From Muribaculaceae bacterium (GTDB lineage Bacteria; Bacteroidota; Bacteroidia; Bacteroidales; Muribaculaceae), in the NCBI GenBank assembly GCA_009775265.1, contig VSPG01000006.1, positions 8,222 to 72,221 on the forward strand: DNA of 64,000 bases. The letters are read 5' to 3'. The notes beneath the pieces are model-generated. The model made no database searches, had not been told where the DNA came from, and saw nothing but the letters and a program-made list of their open reading frames with translations. Each line of letters begins with the position of its first letter. The first letter of the stretch is position 1. This document shows, in pieces, positions 45,397-54,400 of the stretch. The position numbers were made by a program, and so were the translations under genes.

Positions 45397-46481
45397 TTCA
45401 CTATGCCTTTTTCAAGATATTCGGCAAGATTGGTGCGCACGCTTTCCCCTGCCCTCTCTACAGCCACTTTTGCCATATCGGCGTCTGTCATTATCTTTAC
45501 AAGCTGCTCGAACGTGGTTTTCTGCGGATTCCAATGCAGCTCGGCACGCGCTTTGGTGGGGTCGCCCCACAAGTTCACGACATCGGTCGGCCTGTAGAAA
45601 TCGGGCGATACTTCCACAAGGACGCTCCCCGTGGCTTTGTCTATGCCTTTTTCGTCGGCACCGCTGCCCTGCCATTCTATGTCGATGCCAACATTGCGGA
45701 AAGCGAGCGTGGCGAATTCACGCACGGAGTGTTGCTCTCCTGTGGCGATTACAAAATCCTCGGGTCGCTCATGCTGGAGTATGAGCCACATGCATTCCAC
45801 ATAGTCTTTGGCATATCCCCAGTCACGCATGCTCGAAAGATTGCCGAGATACAATTTGTCCTGCTTGCCTTGGGCTATACGTGCTGCGGCAAGGGTGATT
45901 TTGCGGGTGACGAACGTCTCGCCACGTCGCTCGGACTCGTGGTTGAACAAAATTCCCGAGCAGCAGAACATGCCGTATGCTTCACGATACTCTTTCACTA
46001 TCCAAAAGCCATACAGCTTGGCCACAGCATACGGGCTGTAGGGGTGGAATGGCGTGTTTTCATTCTGCGGCACTTCTTCCACCTTTCCATACAGTTCGGA
46101 TGTGGAAGCCTGATATATGCGGCATGTCTCTCCGAGGCCGCAGAGGCGGACGGCCTCAAGGATACGCAACACTCCGATAGCGTCGACATCCGCTGTGAAC
46201 TCCGGACTGTCGAACGATACCTGCACATGGCTCTGCGCCGCGAGGTTGTAAATCTCGTCGGGACGAACCTTGTTCACCACCTGCATCACCGACATCGAGT
46301 CGCCGAGGTCCGCATAATGCAGATGGAAATTCCTGTGCCCCTCAAGATGGGTTATTCGTTCGCGGAAATCTACCGACGAACGGCGTATAGTGCCGTGCAC
46401 ATCGTAGCCTTTATCAATTAGAAACTCGGCAAGATAGGAACCATCCTGGCCGGTAACTCCTGTTATAAGCGCTGTTTTCAT
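45393..46481 (-). CDS. gmd: GDP-mannose 4,6-dehydratase
   Basis: Gmd makes GDP-4-keto-6-deoxy-D-mannose, the substrate of the next gene. The start at 46481 (MKTALITGVTGQDGSYLAEFL without the last residue) is chosen. The in-frame ATG at 46514 lies upstream of the -7 box at 46503-46510. Motifs: GVTGQDGSY for cofactor binding, QSHVQVSFDSP, STSELYGKV and SPYAVAKLYGFW with the catalytic Tyr-x-x-x-Lys. The 362-residue length is normal. It forms a two-gene operon with fcl. Confidence 0.95.
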   Translation of the reverse strand: MKTALITGVTGQDGSYLAEFLIDKGYDVHGTIRRSSVDFRERITHLEGHRNFHLHYADLGDSMSVMQVVNKVRPDEIYNLAAQSHVQVSFDSPEFTADVDAIGVLRILEAVRLCGLGETCRIYQASTSELYGKVEEVPQNENTPFHPYSPYAVAKLYGFWIVKEYREAYGMFCCSGILFNHESERRGETFVTRKITLAAARIAQGKQDKLYLGNLSSMRDWGYAKDYVECMWLILQHERPEDFVIATGEQHSVREFATLAFRNVGIDIEWQGSGADEKGIDKATGSVLVEVSPDFYRPTDVVNLWGDPTKARAELHWNPQKTTFEQLVKIMTDADMAKVAVERAGESVRTNLAEYLEKGIVK

Positions 46482-46502
46482 TTCTTCGTTTGCTGAGTGC
46501 CA

Positions 46503-46510
46503 CAAAAGTA
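46503..46510 (-). promoter_or_regulatory. -7 box for gmd-fcl
   Basis: The minus strand reads TACTTTTG, matching TAnnTTTG, 21 bp upstream of the chosen gmd start. Confidence 0.55.
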
Positions 46511-46534
46511 ACAAAAAATCATGAAATTTTCAGC

Positions 46535-46542
46535 TACTTTTG
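46535..46542 (+). promoter_or_regulatory. -7 box left in front of the decayed barrel gene
   Basis: TACTTTTG matches TAnnTTTG on the plus strand, just before the truncated outer-membrane protein remnant. Confidence 0.4.
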
Positions 46543-47022
46543 CCGAATCATTCACTGACACTTTTTAAACAGATATGTCTACCGATAGTTTCCCATCAGC
46601 GTCAGGACAAACTGTATTTCTTTGCCGAATATTTCCACCGCATCAACAAAGTGACCATGACGGCAGGGCTCGGCACCCAATACACCTCGTTCCATTTCAA
46701 AGAAACAGACCGCGGCAACGACTCCTGGAACCTGCGTCCGCAGGCCACTGTCACTTACGGCATAAACAGCAACCACTCTCTGCGCATGAGTTTCCAGTCC
46801 TGGCAGTTCGGAGCCGGAATGATAATGCCGTTCGGAAAATACAACCAAGGCTCGAAAATGCTGAGCAAGTGGAACACCAACGAACAGCACATGCGTATCG
46901 ACATGCGCATGCCATACATCCAGCTTAGCTACAACATACAATGGGGACGACAGAAGCGCGGGACTGAAAAACTCGTGAACACCGACGCAAGTGCCGACCA
47001 GTCATCAGCCGGCGGCAGATAG
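46540..47022 (+). pseudogene. Remnant of an outer-membrane beta-barrel (TonB-receptor-like) gene
   Basis: The open frame has no proper start and no signal peptide, plug or N-terminal domain. It contains two pieces of an outer-membrane barrel of the OMP_b-brl type. One is a mid-barrel piece (KLYFFAEYFHRIN, TMTAGLGTQYTSFHF, NSNHSLRMSFQSW). The other is the extreme C-terminal piece (MRMPYIQLSYNIQWGRQKRG and a Gln-Ser-Ser-Ala-Gly-Gly-Arg end). The join near FQSW-QFGAG skips the strands that should lie between. It is therefore an internally deleted, N-terminally truncated relic. Its end overlaps the 3' end of the araC-type gene by 18 bp. Confidence 0.7.
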
Positions 47023-47904
47023 CCTGAATCCTTTAGGCGTCTTGCCTGTGTGCCGCTTGAAAAAGCGGTTGAAATGCTGCGGATAATCAAATCCGAGCTT
47101 CATTGCCACCTGCGAGACAGAGAGCGACATATCGCTCAGCAGTTCACACGCAAAGGCAAGAACCTTATCCGATATGAAATCCTTAGCAGTGCGCCCGGTT
47201 TCCGTCTTCACAAGTTCGCCGAAATAGCCCGGCGAAAGGCTGAATTTATCGGCAAAATAAGCCACCGTAGGCAGACCCTTGATTTCCGCGTCTTTTTCAA
47301 GATAGGAATGAAGTGCAGCCTCAAATCTTCCTACTACGGCATGGTTTATCTCCTCCCGTGTTATGAACTGACGCCCATAAAAACGCTGACAGTAGCCCAA
47401 CAGCACCTCAATGTTGGATATTATGATAGCACGCGAATGCCTGTCGATGGCATGGTTTATCTCTTGACTTATAATGGCCAGCACTGACTTTATGATTTCG
47501 ACTTCGGAGGCCGAAAGATGCAATGCCTCATTGGAGGTATAACCGAAAAAACCATATTTCGACATTTTGCTCCCCAACGATGTGCGCGAGAGGAACTCGG
47601 GATGGAACACAAGCGCAGTCCATTTCGGCACCACATCCGACTGTACGGCCACAGATGTGACCTTTTGCCCAGGAGCAACGGCAGTGATAGTCATTTCGTC
47701 GAAATCATACTCCGTGAGGCCATAAAGCATCCTGCACCCTTTCGTTTCTTTAAGAAACACGGCATAAATGCCGAAATACGTCTCTACGCCGCCGTCTTCG
47801 GGCGGACCTTCATAGCAACCTATGGAAACAAGGGGATGCAAAGTCTCAAAGCTGAAATGCTCGTTGAAATCCCGGACAGATTTATATTCGATTTTAGAAG
47901 CCAT
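47005..47904 (-). CDS. AraC-family transcriptional regulator
   Basis: The 299-residue regulator has an N-terminal ligand-type domain and a C-terminal double helix-turn-helix. The first HTH lies around LSPGYFGELVKTETGRTAKD, the second around LSVSQVAMKLGFDYPQHFNR, then FFKRHTGKTPKGFR. The target is unknown; none of the adjacent genes is an obvious regulon member. It sits at the left edge of the degraded island. Confidence 0.92.
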   Translation of the reverse strand: MASKIEYKSVRDFNEHFSFETLHPLVSIGCYEGPPEDGGVETYFGIYAVFLKETKGCRMLYGLTEYDFDEMTITAVAPGQKVTSVAVQSDVVPKWTALVFHPEFLSRTSLGSKMSKYGFFGYTSNEALHLSASEVEIIKSVLAIISQEINHAIDRHSRAIIISNIEVLLGYCQRFYGRQFITREEINHAVVGRFEAALHSYLEKDAEIKGLPTVAYFADKFSLSPGYFGELVKTETGRTAKDFISDKVLAFACELLSDMSLSVSQVAMKLGFDYPQHFNRFFKRHTGKTPKGFRLSAAG

Positions 47905-47924
47905 GGTTCATAACAAAGATTTCA

Positions 47925-47932
47925 CAAAGATA
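47925..47932 (-). promoter_or_regulatory. -7 box for the araC-type gene
   Basis: The minus strand reads TATCTTTG, matching TAnnTTTG, 20 bp upstream of the ATG. Confidence 0.5.
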
Positions 47933-48019
47933 AGCCATATTTCATAGCAATTCAAATAATTTGAGGTATTTGAAGCATTACATCCGCACTGTTTCAATTT
48001 CGACAATGCGAAGTATGCG

Positions 48020-48148
48020 TCAAAAAAAAGCCTGAGAACGTACCTGCACCTCCGGAGACTGCGGTATCTTGCCGAACCGGTCGTACGATATTATCATGCA
48101 ACCGTAGTCGTTAGTCTTGATATGCCACTCGATTTTCCATCTTGAGAT
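48020..48148 (-). pseudogene. Unidentified 42-codon coding remnant
   Basis: In the gene-poor stretch 47905-48210, one minus-strand frame stays open for 42 codons without a start. It has protein-like composition (WKIEWHIKTNDYGCMI, SYDRFGKIPQSPEV). I do not recognise the family. It looks like the 3' end of a lost gene. The rest of the stretch holds only the araC promoter and A/T-rich DNA. Confidence 0.3.
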
Positions 48149-48210
48149 TTATGTTGTAAAACATGCCATAAAACATTGATTTTCTATTAATTTCAGCTAA
48201 TTTCGCAAAT

Positions 48211-48270
48211 ATGAAAAAAGCATGGCTATATATTCTATTTTTGCCATTACTTCAGCCAGTCCTTACATAG
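48211..48270 (+). other. Signal-peptide segment cut off by an in-frame amber codon
   Basis: ATG at 48211 opens MKKAWLYILFLPLLQPVLT and is stopped by TAG at 48268-48270. The same frame continues through TCA into the ATG at 48274 of the next coding region. The 19 residues are a good Sec signal peptide, so the stop appears to split one ancestral gene. A near-consensus -7 box (TAATTTCG, 48198-48205) precedes it. Confidence 0.7.
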
Positions 48271-48273
48271 TCA

Positions 48274-49242
48274 ATGATTGCTGAGGATTACTATGTATCT
48301 GCTTTTAATGAGATGTCGGATATGCTTGCCGGTAGAGATACGCTATCAATAAAACGAGCAGTTTTTGCAGAATGGGCATATTACGAGAGTGATTTGGACT
48401 ACAAAACCGATTTTTGCGATGAAATCGACAGGATAACGAAGTATCTTCGCTTATTTTACGATGTAAATAAACTCAGTTCATTCAAGACAGGAAAGCAGAT
48501 GGCACTAAATGCTTACTTTTTCAGTCCATACTCAGGGAATGGATATACACCATATACATACGACTTTGAAACTTTTTCAATGGACGATGAGCCATGGGAA
48601 AGTCAGTTTGTGTCAAAACTCATAAAAACTCATAAAGGTCAATGCCGTTCGCTTCCTTGGTTGTATAAAATTCTTGCTAAAGAAATAGATGCGGATGTTT
48701 CATTAGCTCATGCACCTCGGCATTATTATATCATGTATAAAGACGAAGATAATCTGACCCCAGAAGAATGGATAAATCTTGAAGTGACTACAAATCAAAT
48801 GCAGCCGGCATGGTGGATTCAGCAGGATTTTGAAATATGCGATTCGGCTGTTCAAGTCGGAACCTATATGACTCCGTTGAATGATATTGAGACAGTTGCT
48901 TGTCAGATGGCTGAATTAGCATTAGGTTACAAAGAGAAATTCCAACGCTATGACGAGTTTACCTACTATTGTGCAAGTCGCTCCCTGGAATATTATCCTG
49001 TAAATCCGAATGCATGGATAATCCGTGGCAAATCACTTGAGCGAATAATTATGGATTATCTCATGAGAACTGGAAATATCGTTGATGATTATGCCACATA
49101 TCTGATACATTTGATGGATGAAACAAAACGGTGTTTTAACAAAACTTATATGACCGAAGAAACTGAAGAAATCAGAGAACGAAGAAAACAGCAAGCCATA
49201 GAAGCTCAAAAATATATACAAGAAAAAATATTGTCCAAATGA
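48274..49242 (+). CDS. Transglutaminase-like domain protein lacking its signal peptide
   Basis: The 322-residue product has a transglutaminase-like core. The triad candidates are Cys124 in KGQCRSLPW, His150 in HAPRHYYIMY and Glu170 in WINLEVTTN, where Asp is more usual. A helical C-terminal half follows, with a TPR-like stretch (SLEYYPVNPNAWIIRGKSL) and a charged end. Codon use is A/T-rich, unlike the flanking core genes. The natural start appears to be at 48211, interrupted by TAG; from 48274 the protein would stay in the cytoplasm. Its stop overlaps the start of the next gene (ATGA), so the pair was built as a coupled unit. Confidence 0.65.
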   Translation: MIAEDYYVSAFNEMSDMLAGRDTLSIKRAVFAEWAYYESDLDYKTDFCDEIDRITKYLRLFYDVNKLSSFKTGKQMALNAYFFSPYSGNGYTPYTYDFETFSMDDEPWESQFVSKLIKTHKGQCRSLPWLYKILAKEIDADVSLAHAPRHYYIMYKDEDNLTPEEWINLEVTTNQMQPAWWIQQDFEICDSAVQVGTYMTPLNDIETVACQMAELALGYKEKFQRYDEFTYYCASRSLEYYPVNPNAWIIRGKSLERIIMDYLMRTGNIVDDYATYLIHLMDETKRCFNKTYMTEETEEIRERRKQQAIEAQKYIQEKILSK

Positions 49243-49940
49243 AATATTTCTATCTATTATTAATCGCGCTACTGTCTTATCCGCTTAGCAGCTATGCGTA
49301 TTCCCATCTGTCGCCATATTCATACAGTAGCGGAAATCCTGTGAACTGTATTGACCCAACCGGTAAAGACATAGTTGTCTTGAATCATGGAAACGACATG
49401 AAGAGTCAACATCTTGCCATGTTAATTCAGAATGAGGAAGGTAAATGGCAATACTATTCTGTAAATGGAAATAATGTTTATGTGTCCGGAAAACATTCAG
49501 GAGGACGAGAATTCAATGATGTTGCTGTCGGCTCATGGGATTCACCTCAAGAATTTTTAGATTCATCATATAATGTTAGAAATAATGATAGCCAGGATGA
49601 TAAATCTATGAATCATTTTGGCTTTTCAGAGGGCTATCACATACCTACAACACCCAAACAAGACGAAACAATGAGAAATAGATTTACTAAAACAGCAAAA
49701 ACAGAATACAATCTTTTTAACAACAACTGCGCTACAGCTGTCCAAAAAGCAATGGTTGAAGCAGGCATCCCTGTTTCCGAGCCCATGATGGTGCCATCTT
49801 ATATTCCAATGCCGACACCATTTGGTGTTATTGATGTACTCAATGGCTATCAAATGAAATGCAGTTTTTATATTGTGCCAAGTTTTGCATTCAAATCCAT
49901 AATGCATTGGAATCCGAACGGGCAATATCTCCATAAATGA
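49239..49940 (+). CDS. Secreted protein with Rhs-core end motif and putative permuted papain-like domain
   Basis: The 233-residue protein has a signal peptide (MKYFYLLLIALLSYPLSSYA). The short end of the Rhs-repeat core then follows (SPYSYSSGNPVNCIDPTGKD), which in full Rhs proteins joins the shell to the C-terminal toxin. The rest resembles Rhs-linked hydrolase-like domains: His58 in SQHLAMLIQN, then Cys164 in NNNCATAVQKAM. The His-before-Cys order suits a circularly permuted NlpC/P60 or LRAT-type fold. Nothing of the YD-repeat shell is present. It may be an orphan Rhs toxin tip captured behind a signal peptide. The catalytic reading is inference. Confidence 0.65.
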   Translation: MKYFYLLLIALLSYPLSSYAYSHLSPYSYSSGNPVNCIDPTGKDIVVLNHGNDMKSQHLAMLIQNEEGKWQYYSVNGNNVYVSGKHSGGREFNDVAVGSWDSPQEFLDSSYNVRNNDSQDDKSMNHFGFSEGYHIPTTPKQDETMRNRFTKTAKTEYNLFNNNCATAVQKAMVEAGIPVSEPMMVPSYIPMPTPFGVIDVLNGYQMKCSFYIVPSFAFKSIMHWNPNGQYLHK

Positions 49941-49948
49941 ATTGGAAT

Positions 49949-50547
49949 AAGAGCTTGTTTAAAAACAAATGCGAATAAAAAAGAACATCGGCCGAAAAAT
50001 CAGGCATTTAAATTTTGATATTTTTTTCAAATAAGAGAAAAGCGACAAACAAACTCAAAAAAATATGTATCTGACAGATTTGACCGATGCTCAAAAGAAT
50101 AATATAAAAGGAACGGTCCTCATGGAGAATTGGCGCAGCAAATATGATTTCTTTCTCATACTCGATGTGATTGTGTATGTAGATGCCAGCGGTTGCCTGT
50201 GGGGGCTGTTGCCCGAAAAATATCCCAAATGGCAGTTGGTCTCCGCTTTTCCTTGGATAATTCGTATTTATACCGGCAGGGGCTATCGCGGGGATTTCGT
50301 TGAGAAAGCCAGACATAATTTTGGTATTGACGTTTATATCACTCATTCGAATTATTCGGGAAAGTTCGTTCCCGCAAAGAAGCGATGGGTTGCGGAAAAG
50401 GCTTTAGCATGGCTTGAATGTTTCCGACGGCTGTGCAGGAATTACGAGGATACAACTTATTCAGCAATAAAATACTTATGGCCACAGCCGTTGTAATAAC
50501 ACTCCGAAAACTATCTTCTGTTAACAATCATTTTTAAATAACTTCTT
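49949..50547 (+). mobile_element. Degraded IS5-type insertion sequence
   Basis: About 600 bp are bounded by imperfect inverted ends. The left end starts AAGAGCTTGTTTAAAAAC at 49949; the right end, read inward on the minus strand, starts AAGAAGTTATTTAAAAAT. It encloses the internally deleted transposase at 50065-50496. No clean target duplication is seen, which fits an old copy. The ends resemble those of the two MITE copies at 55.7 and 59.4 kb. Confidence 0.6.
50065..50496 (+). pseudogene. Internally deleted IS5-family transposase
   Basis: The first 60 residues (MYLTDLTDAQKNNIKG, GCLWGLLPEKYPKWQLV) match the N-terminal DUF4096 region of IS5 transposases. The frame then jumps straight to the C-terminal catalytic part (YTGRGYRGDF, FVPAKKRWVAEKALAWLECF with the last catalytic Glu, then RRLCRNYEDTT). 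The middle, with the first two catalytic Asp residues, is missing. The normal C-terminus seems to continue in another frame after AIK. The enzyme cannot be active. Confidence 0.8.
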
Positions 50548-50564
50548 TAAATTATATTTCAAAC

Positions 50565-50901
50565 ATGGAAAAGAAACCACATAAGTATCTCCTTTATATA
50601 CTCTCCTATTTATACATCTTCATTGGCTATTCCTACATATTATATCTCATATTCTATTCGTATAGCAAACAAGCCTGAAGGGTGGGCATTAATGCTGTTC
50701 TTCGCGTCACTTTGCTTCATCGCGTATTCGACTATAAATCATATTCTTATAAGAAAAATAATATCAAATAAATTGCTGATAATTATTGAAGCATTACTAT
50801 TTGTCGCTATGTTAACTCTGGTAATCAGCGACTTTAAGTATGAAGATTACCGACACCTCGAATACCTCCAAAGAACTAAGTCTGTTACAGTCACACCCTG
50901 A
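50565..50901 (+). pseudogene. Frameshifted small membrane protein gene
   Basis: The ATG at 50565 opens MEKKPHKYLLYILSYLYIFIG and stops at 50676 after 37 codons. The frame shifted by one base continues through ANKPEGWALMLFFASLCFIAYS and two further hydrophobic helices to 50901. Joined, they would encode about 110 residues with four membrane helices. This suggests a single-base indel between about 50623 and 50675. It follows the Rhs-motif protein, separated by the IS remnant, so an immunity-type role is a possibility only. Confidence 0.5.
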
Positions 50902-51000
50902 GATGCCATAAACGCCCTCGCGCACTTGGTCAAGGACTTTGAGGAAGAAATAGTCATGTATCGACTTGGTAGCCTGACGATATGCAAATTCATTGCTCAC
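50812..51000 (-). pseudogene. Unidentified fragment between the membrane gene and tRNA-Gln
   Basis: A minus-strand frame reads MSNEFAYRQATKSIHDYFFLKVLDQVREGVYG and similar (given here in two parts: FAYRQATKSIHDYF, LKVLDQVREGVYG). It stays open upstream without a stop through EFANAPTYAV. It looks like part of a real protein but I cannot place it. It overlaps the 3' end of the membrane-protein remnant, so at most one of the two is genuine there. Confidence 0.25.
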
Positions 51001-51057
51001 GGCATACGTCGGAGCGTTTGCAAATTCACATAACCATCAACATTTCAGCCACATAAA

Positions 51058-51090
51058 AACGCCTATCCATCTTAACAATGAATAGGCGTT
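51058..51090 (-). terminator. Terminator of tRNA-Gln
   Basis: Arms AACGCCTAT and ATAGGCGTT close a 15-nt loop; on the minus strand the stem is followed by a T-run. Confidence 0.85.
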
Positions 51091-51099
51091 TATTACTTG

Positions 51100-51170
51100 T
51101 TGTCTTGGAAGGACTCGAACCCTCACAGGCGGAACCAGAATCCGACGTGCTACCATTACACCACAAGACA
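51100..51170 (-). tRNA. tRNA-Gln (anticodon CTG)
   Basis: The minus strand folds into a 71-nt cloverleaf. The acceptor is TGTCTTG/CAAGACA, the D arm includes GTGT/GCAC, the anticodon loop TTCTGGT gives CTG, and the T loop TTCGAGT sits on a 5-bp stem. CCA is not encoded. It marks the right edge of the A/T-rich island. Confidence 0.92.
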
Positions 51171-51199
51171 ATGATGTGTTGCAATCTCGATTGCGAGTG

Positions 51200-51207
51200 C
51201 AAAGTTA
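51200..51207 (-). promoter_or_regulatory. -7 box for tRNA-Gln
   Basis: The minus strand reads TAACTTTG, 30 bp upstream of the tRNA. The remaining stretch to 51406 is A/T-rich with no other recognised feature. Confidence 0.6.
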
Positions 51208-51406
51208 CCACCTTTTTTTGAAACAACAAAATATTTCGGGATTTTTTTATCGAAAAAATAACGAAAAAGTTTTTTTGGAAATATCACCTACGATTTTTCG
51301 GTATATCGGATAATTCTGATTAAATTTGTGTATTGTTACTATAAATATCCGAAATACCATATAACGGGTTCGATTCCGGATATTTTCAGGCAAACACCAA
51401 AATACG

Positions 51407-54400
51407 ATGAACGAGAAGGCTCTCAGCCAAATGTACCTTAAAGACACGGCGTTTCAGAATCTGATGCAGCGCCGCATTTTTAATGTGTTGCTGATAGCAT
51501 CGCCCTACGACGCCTTCATGATGGAGGAGGACGGCCGCGTAGAAGAACAGCTTTACTTCGAATATGTCAAGCTTAATCTAAGCTCTCCGCCGCGTGTCGT
51601 GCGCGTGTCCAACGCATCCGAAGCCTCCGACGCAATGACCGCCAAGGCTTTCGATATAGTTGTAGTGATGCCTGCCAACGACATAAGCGAGAGCCTCGCC
51701 GGCGCAAGAGCCATAAAGGAAGCACACCCCCATGTCCCGATGGTTGTGCTCACGCCTTTCAGCAAAGAGGTGAGCGCACGGCTTGAGCGTGAGGATCTGT
51801 CGGGCATAGATTATGTGTTCAGTTGGTTGGGCAACATGGATTTGCTCCTTGCCATAATAAAACTGCTTGAAGACAAGATGAACGCCGACCTTGACATAAA
51901 CGAGGTGGGCGTGCGCATGATTCTGCTTGTCGAGGATTCCGTGCGGTTTTATTCTTCAATACTTCCGAGACTATACAAATTCCTGCTCAAACAATCGCAA
52001 TTATTTTCCACAGAGGCCCTCAACGAGCACGAACAGATGCTGCGCATGCGCGGACGCCCCAAAGTGATGCTTGCGAGGGATTACGAGGAAGCTATGGCGC
52101 TATACGAACGATACGGCAGCCGCATGCTCGGCCTTATCACCGACGTGTCCTTCAGCCGCGGAGGCGTGAAGACACAGGATGCCGGGCTGCAACTTGCGCG
52201 CGAACTGCGCAGGCGCGAACCCGACATGCCAATAATAGTGGAGAGCAGCGAGACTGCCAACGCCACTAAACTGGACGATTTCGGAGGCGTGTTCATCGAC
52301 AAGAATTCAAAGAAACTATCGGTAGACCTCGGCAAAGCCATAATGGCCAACTTCGGATTCGGCGATTTTATAATACGCGACCCCGGCACGGGAGAAGAAA
52401 TCATGCGGATACAAGACCTTAAGGACATGCAGCGCTCGGTGTTCAGCATTCCGGCCGAGGCATTGTTCCATCACGCCCGCAACAATGATATTTCGCGTTG
52501 GCTTTATTCGCGCGCCCTTTTCCCCATAGCCGATGTGGTGCGAAAGCATCATTTCGAGAGCATAGACGAGGCTCCTGCCGTAAGGCAGTTGTTTTTCGAC
52601 CTGATAGTGAAATACCGCAGAATGAAAAACAGGGGTGTTGTGGCAGTTTTCAGAAAAGACCGTTTCGACCATTACAGCAATTTTGCCCGTATCGGAGAAG
52701 GCAGTCTTGGCGGAAAAGGCCGCGGCCTCGCATTCGTGGATTCCATAATAAAACACAACCCTCAGTTTGACGACATAGATGGCGTGTGCGTGACCATACC
52801 CAGGACCGTGGTTCTGTGCACCGACGTGTTCGACCGGTTCATGTCCGACAACGAACTGTACCCCATCGCCCTCGGCGCCGCATCCTCGGACGACGAGATA
52901 TTGCGCGCCTTCATCGCTGCCAGACTTCCGGAGGATATAGTCGACAACCTCGACGCACTGCTCGACGTGGTGGGCCGCCCGCTTGCCGTACGCTCATCAA
53001 GCCTTCTCGAAGATTCTCACTACCAGCCTTTTGCCGGGGTGTATTCCACCTACATGGTGCCATTGGGCACATCGCGTGAAGAACGCCTGCGCATGCTTGT
53101 CTCCGCCATAAAGGGCGTATATGCTTCCGTATTCTATCGCGCGAGCAAAACCTACATGACTGCCACGAGCAATGTCATAGACGAGGAAAAAATGGCTGTA
53201 ATAATACAGGAAGTAGTGGGAGAAGACCACGGCGACTATTATTTTCCGGCTTTCAGCGGCGTAGGACGCTCGCTGAACTACTATCCGCTCGGCGACGAAA
53301 AGCCAGAGGACGGAGTGGCACAAGTCGCCGTAGGGCTCGGCAAATATATCGTGGATGGCGGCAAAGGCCTGCGCTTTTCGCCACGGCATCCCGGACACGT
53401 TTTGCAGACATCCACCCTCGACCTTGCTTTGCGCGACACACAAAGCCGCCTTTTCGCCTTGCGCAGCGCCACCGTGTCGGCCGACGATTTTGCAACAGAC
53501 GACGGCTTCAACATCGTGTCGCTGCCCGTGCAGCAGTTCGCCGGCACAGGCGCATTGCGCTTGACAGCCAGCACTTACGACGCCACAGACGGAATGCTGC
53601 GCGACAGTGACAATGGACGTGGCCGCAGAGTGATTACGTTCGCCAACATGCTCCGCGACGGCGCGTTTCCATTGGCAGAGGCCGTGGAGGTGATGCTTGC
53701 CAAAGGACAGGAAGCCATGCAGCGTCCGGTGGAGATAGAGTTTGCCGGCTCGCTCAAAGCCGCATCCGCCGACCGCGGACGACGCGGACAGATGTACTGG
53801 CTGCAGATACGCCCTATTATCGACCAACGCGAATCCGTGGACGATTCATCAACGGACGCACCGGCATCGCAACTGATACTCCGCAGCGGCACAGCCTTAG
53901 GCAACGGAATTACCGATAACGTGCGTGCCATTGTCTATGTGCGCCACGACACATTCGATTCAGCCCATAACCCGGAGCTCGCACGATCCCTGCGCGAACT
54001 CAACGACCGGTTTGCCGAGAAAGGAGAGCACTATATACTCATCGGCCCCGGACGTTGGGGCTCAAGCGATTCGGCACTCGGCATCCCGGTAGCGTGGACC
54101 GACATAGCCTCCGCGCGCCTTATCGTGGAGACATCCCTCGCCGGCTACCGCATAGAGCCGAGCCAAGGCACCCATTTTTTCCAAAACCTCACAAGCCTCG
54201 GAGTGGGATATTTCACAATTGATTCTTCCGGCGACGACATTTACGACTACCGCCTGCTTGAATCCATGCCGGCGGCTTACGACGACGGACGCATCCGCGT
54301 AGTGCGTTTCGACTCTCCTACAACTATATGTATTAACGGCCGCACCGGCAAAGGCGTGGTTTTCAAACCCGGCTACGGGCCTTGTTCAAAAGACGATAAT

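Noticed and set aside
48268..48270. TAG as a pyrrolysine or other recoded codon
   Set aside because: Recoding at a signal-peptide cleavage region has no precedent that I can apply here, no structure supports it, and the surrounding island is full of inactivating changes.
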